64,000 bases of DNA, taken from the NCBI GenBank assembly GCA_964529285.1, contig CAZGWK010000004.1:1-64000 (forward strand), read 5' to 3'. The notes under the pieces are model-generated. The model ran no database searches. It had not been told where the DNA came from and saw only the letters and a program-made list of their open reading frames with translations. Positions within the stretch are counted from its first letter, which is position 1, and the number at the start of each line of letters is the position of its first letter. Origin of the DNA: SURF-21 sp964529285 (lineage in GTDB: Bacteria; Actinomycetota; Geothermincolia; Geothermincolales; RBG-13-55-18). A program made the translations under genes and the position numbers. Below are positions 63,046 through 64,000 of this stretch, in pieces.

Positions 63046-63253
63046 TTGGTATGCATTTCCACATTCTCGTCGGGCAGAAGCTTCCCGGTGGCCAGGGTCG
63101 CGCACACTAGGTCTGATCCCCATCTCCTTGCGCAGCCATCTGGCCTCAGGGAGATGCGCCGCGTTGCCGTATGTACGGCCTCGAGCGGGTGAGAAGCGAA
63201 AAACGCCCTCGGCCGCTGAGGTTATCCGCCCCCCGCAAGCGACCGCGAACCGC

Positions 63254-64000
63254 TCAGGCGTATTTCTCCATGGCAAGACCGACCAGATGCCGCACCAGCT
63301 CGTCGAACCCCATCCCCGCCACCTCCGCCGCCATGGGCAGGAGGCTCGTCTCGGTCATGCCCGGGCTGATGTTCAGCTCCAGGACCTGTGGGGTGATCGA
63401 CTCGTCGATGATAACATCTACCCGCGATACGTTCAGGCAGCCGAGAGCGCGATGGGTGCGCAGGGCTATCTCCGTTACCCGTCCTGATACGTCGGTCTCA
63501 AGCCGTGCCGGGCAGTAGTATTCGGTGAGCCCGGGGGTATAGCGCGAATCAAAGTCGAAGAAGCCGCTGCGCGGGACGGTCTCAACCAGCGGCAGTGCGC
63601 GCAGCTCTTCGTTTCCCAGGATGCTTACCGCGACCTCGGTGCCTTTTACATATTTTTCCAGAAGGACGCGGTCGTCGTAATGCAGGGCGGTGCGTACGGC
63701 TTCCGGGAGTTCATCCTGACTGGCAGCCATCTTGATTCCCAGCGCTGAACCCTGGGCTACCGGCTTGACCACCAGGGGAAAACCGAGCTTCTCTCCCACC
63801 GCGGCAAGAGCGTGCACGGCACCCATTTCCTGAAACGTTGCTTCGCTCAAGACGAAGAAGGGGGGCGTGGGAATGCCTTCGCGGCGGAATATCTCCTTGG
63901 ACAGGGCTTTGTTGAACCCGATAGTGCTGGAGAAGACCCCCGGCCCCGTATAGGGAACGTCGAGTATCTCGAGCAGTTCCTGCACCGTTCCATCCTCGCC
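63254..64000 (-). CDS. ddl: D-alanine–D-alanine ligase, partial (5' end beyond window)
   Basis: The visible 248 residues are the central and C-terminal parts of an ATP-grasp ligase that makes D-Ala-D-Ala for peptidoglycan. 'GEDGTVQELLEILDVPYTGPG', 'PLVVKPVAQGSALGIK', 'LLEKYVKGTEVAVSIL', 'FFDFDSRYTPGLTEYYCPA' and 'VLELNISPGMTETSLLPMAAE' are diagnostic; the usual 'EiNt.PGmT' has Ser for Thr. It is convergent with parB (208 bp between). The reading frame runs off the right end. Confidence 0.9.
   Translation of the reverse strand, partial: GEDGTVQELLEILDVPYTGPGVFSSTIGFNKALSKEIFRREGIPTPPFFVLSEATFQEMGAVHALAAVGEKLGFPLVVKPVAQGSALGIKMAASQDELPEAVRTALHYDDRVLLEKYVKGTEVAVSILGNEELRALPLVETVPRSGFFDFDSRYTPGLTEYYCPARLETDVSGRVTEIALRTHRALGCLNVSRVDVIIDESITPQVLELNISPGMTETSLLPMAAEVAGMGFDELVRHLVGLAMEKYA

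Overview
The window is a high-G+C bacterial chromosome segment that includes the replication-origin neighbourhood. The order rtcB–archease–gyrA–gyrB–DciA/DUF721–recF–dnaN–dnaA (minus strand) facing rpmH–rnpA–yidD–yidC–jag–rsmG–parA–parB (plus strand) is seen in Gram-positive-type genomes. With the high G+C, the many TTG/GTG starts and the CYTH/CHAD/polyphosphate genes, it suggests an uncultured, deep-branching Actinomycetota-like lineage; this placement is an inference. The 2-hydroxyacyl-CoA dehydratase genes and an ergothioneine synthase of the oxygen-independent molybdopterin type point to an anaerobe. A 100-N gap (25768-25867) shows it is a draft assembly.

Layout. 0-5.9 kb: 2-hydroxyacyl-CoA dehydratase/benzoyl-CoA reductase-like subunits, a ferredoxin, a flavin desaturase-like enzyme and the ATP-dependent activator. 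5.9-10.9 kb: an AT-richer island bounded by two copies of a 19-bp sequence, holding an ECF sigma factor, two membrane-anchored PepSY-like paralogues whose 3' 541 bp are identical, and a small secreted protein with a caspase/CHAT-like His-Cys pattern. 10.9-17.1 kb: a molybdopterin oxidoreductase fused to a cysteine desulfurase (the architecture of the metallopterin-dependent ergothioneine synthase), convergent egtD, and a flavoprotein disulfide reductase. 17-24 kb: CooT-like protein, DUF3842, thioredoxin, thioredoxin reductase, VWA/MoxR pair, HD protein and a membrane protein. 23.9-36.9 kb: radical SAM protein, MscS channel, HtrA protease, argS, a REP/MITE-like palindrome, hydrolase, MoxR–DUF58–transglutaminase operon, and an OB-HD protein.

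37.3-44.2 kb is a compact polyphosphate-type operon: sixA, ppk1, CHAD protein, an orphan ParA-like ATPase, a CYTH–Nudix fusion and a phosphofructokinase. A tRNA-Ile(GAT) follows. 44.6-56.5 kb is the minus-strand gyr/dna block, headed by an unusual GHKL-ATPase–winged-helix gene directly upstream of dnaA. Gene direction flips at 56.55-57.12 kb, the likeliest origin region together with the dnaA–dnaN spacer. Three parS-type sites lie in the 1.2-kb AT-rich spacer before rsmG–parA–parB; one forms the stem of the jag terminator. The window ends inside a D-Ala–D-Ala ligase gene.

Two genes seem to lack canonical starts: archease (CTG overlapping the gyrA stop) and ppk1 (ATA overlapping the sixA stop).
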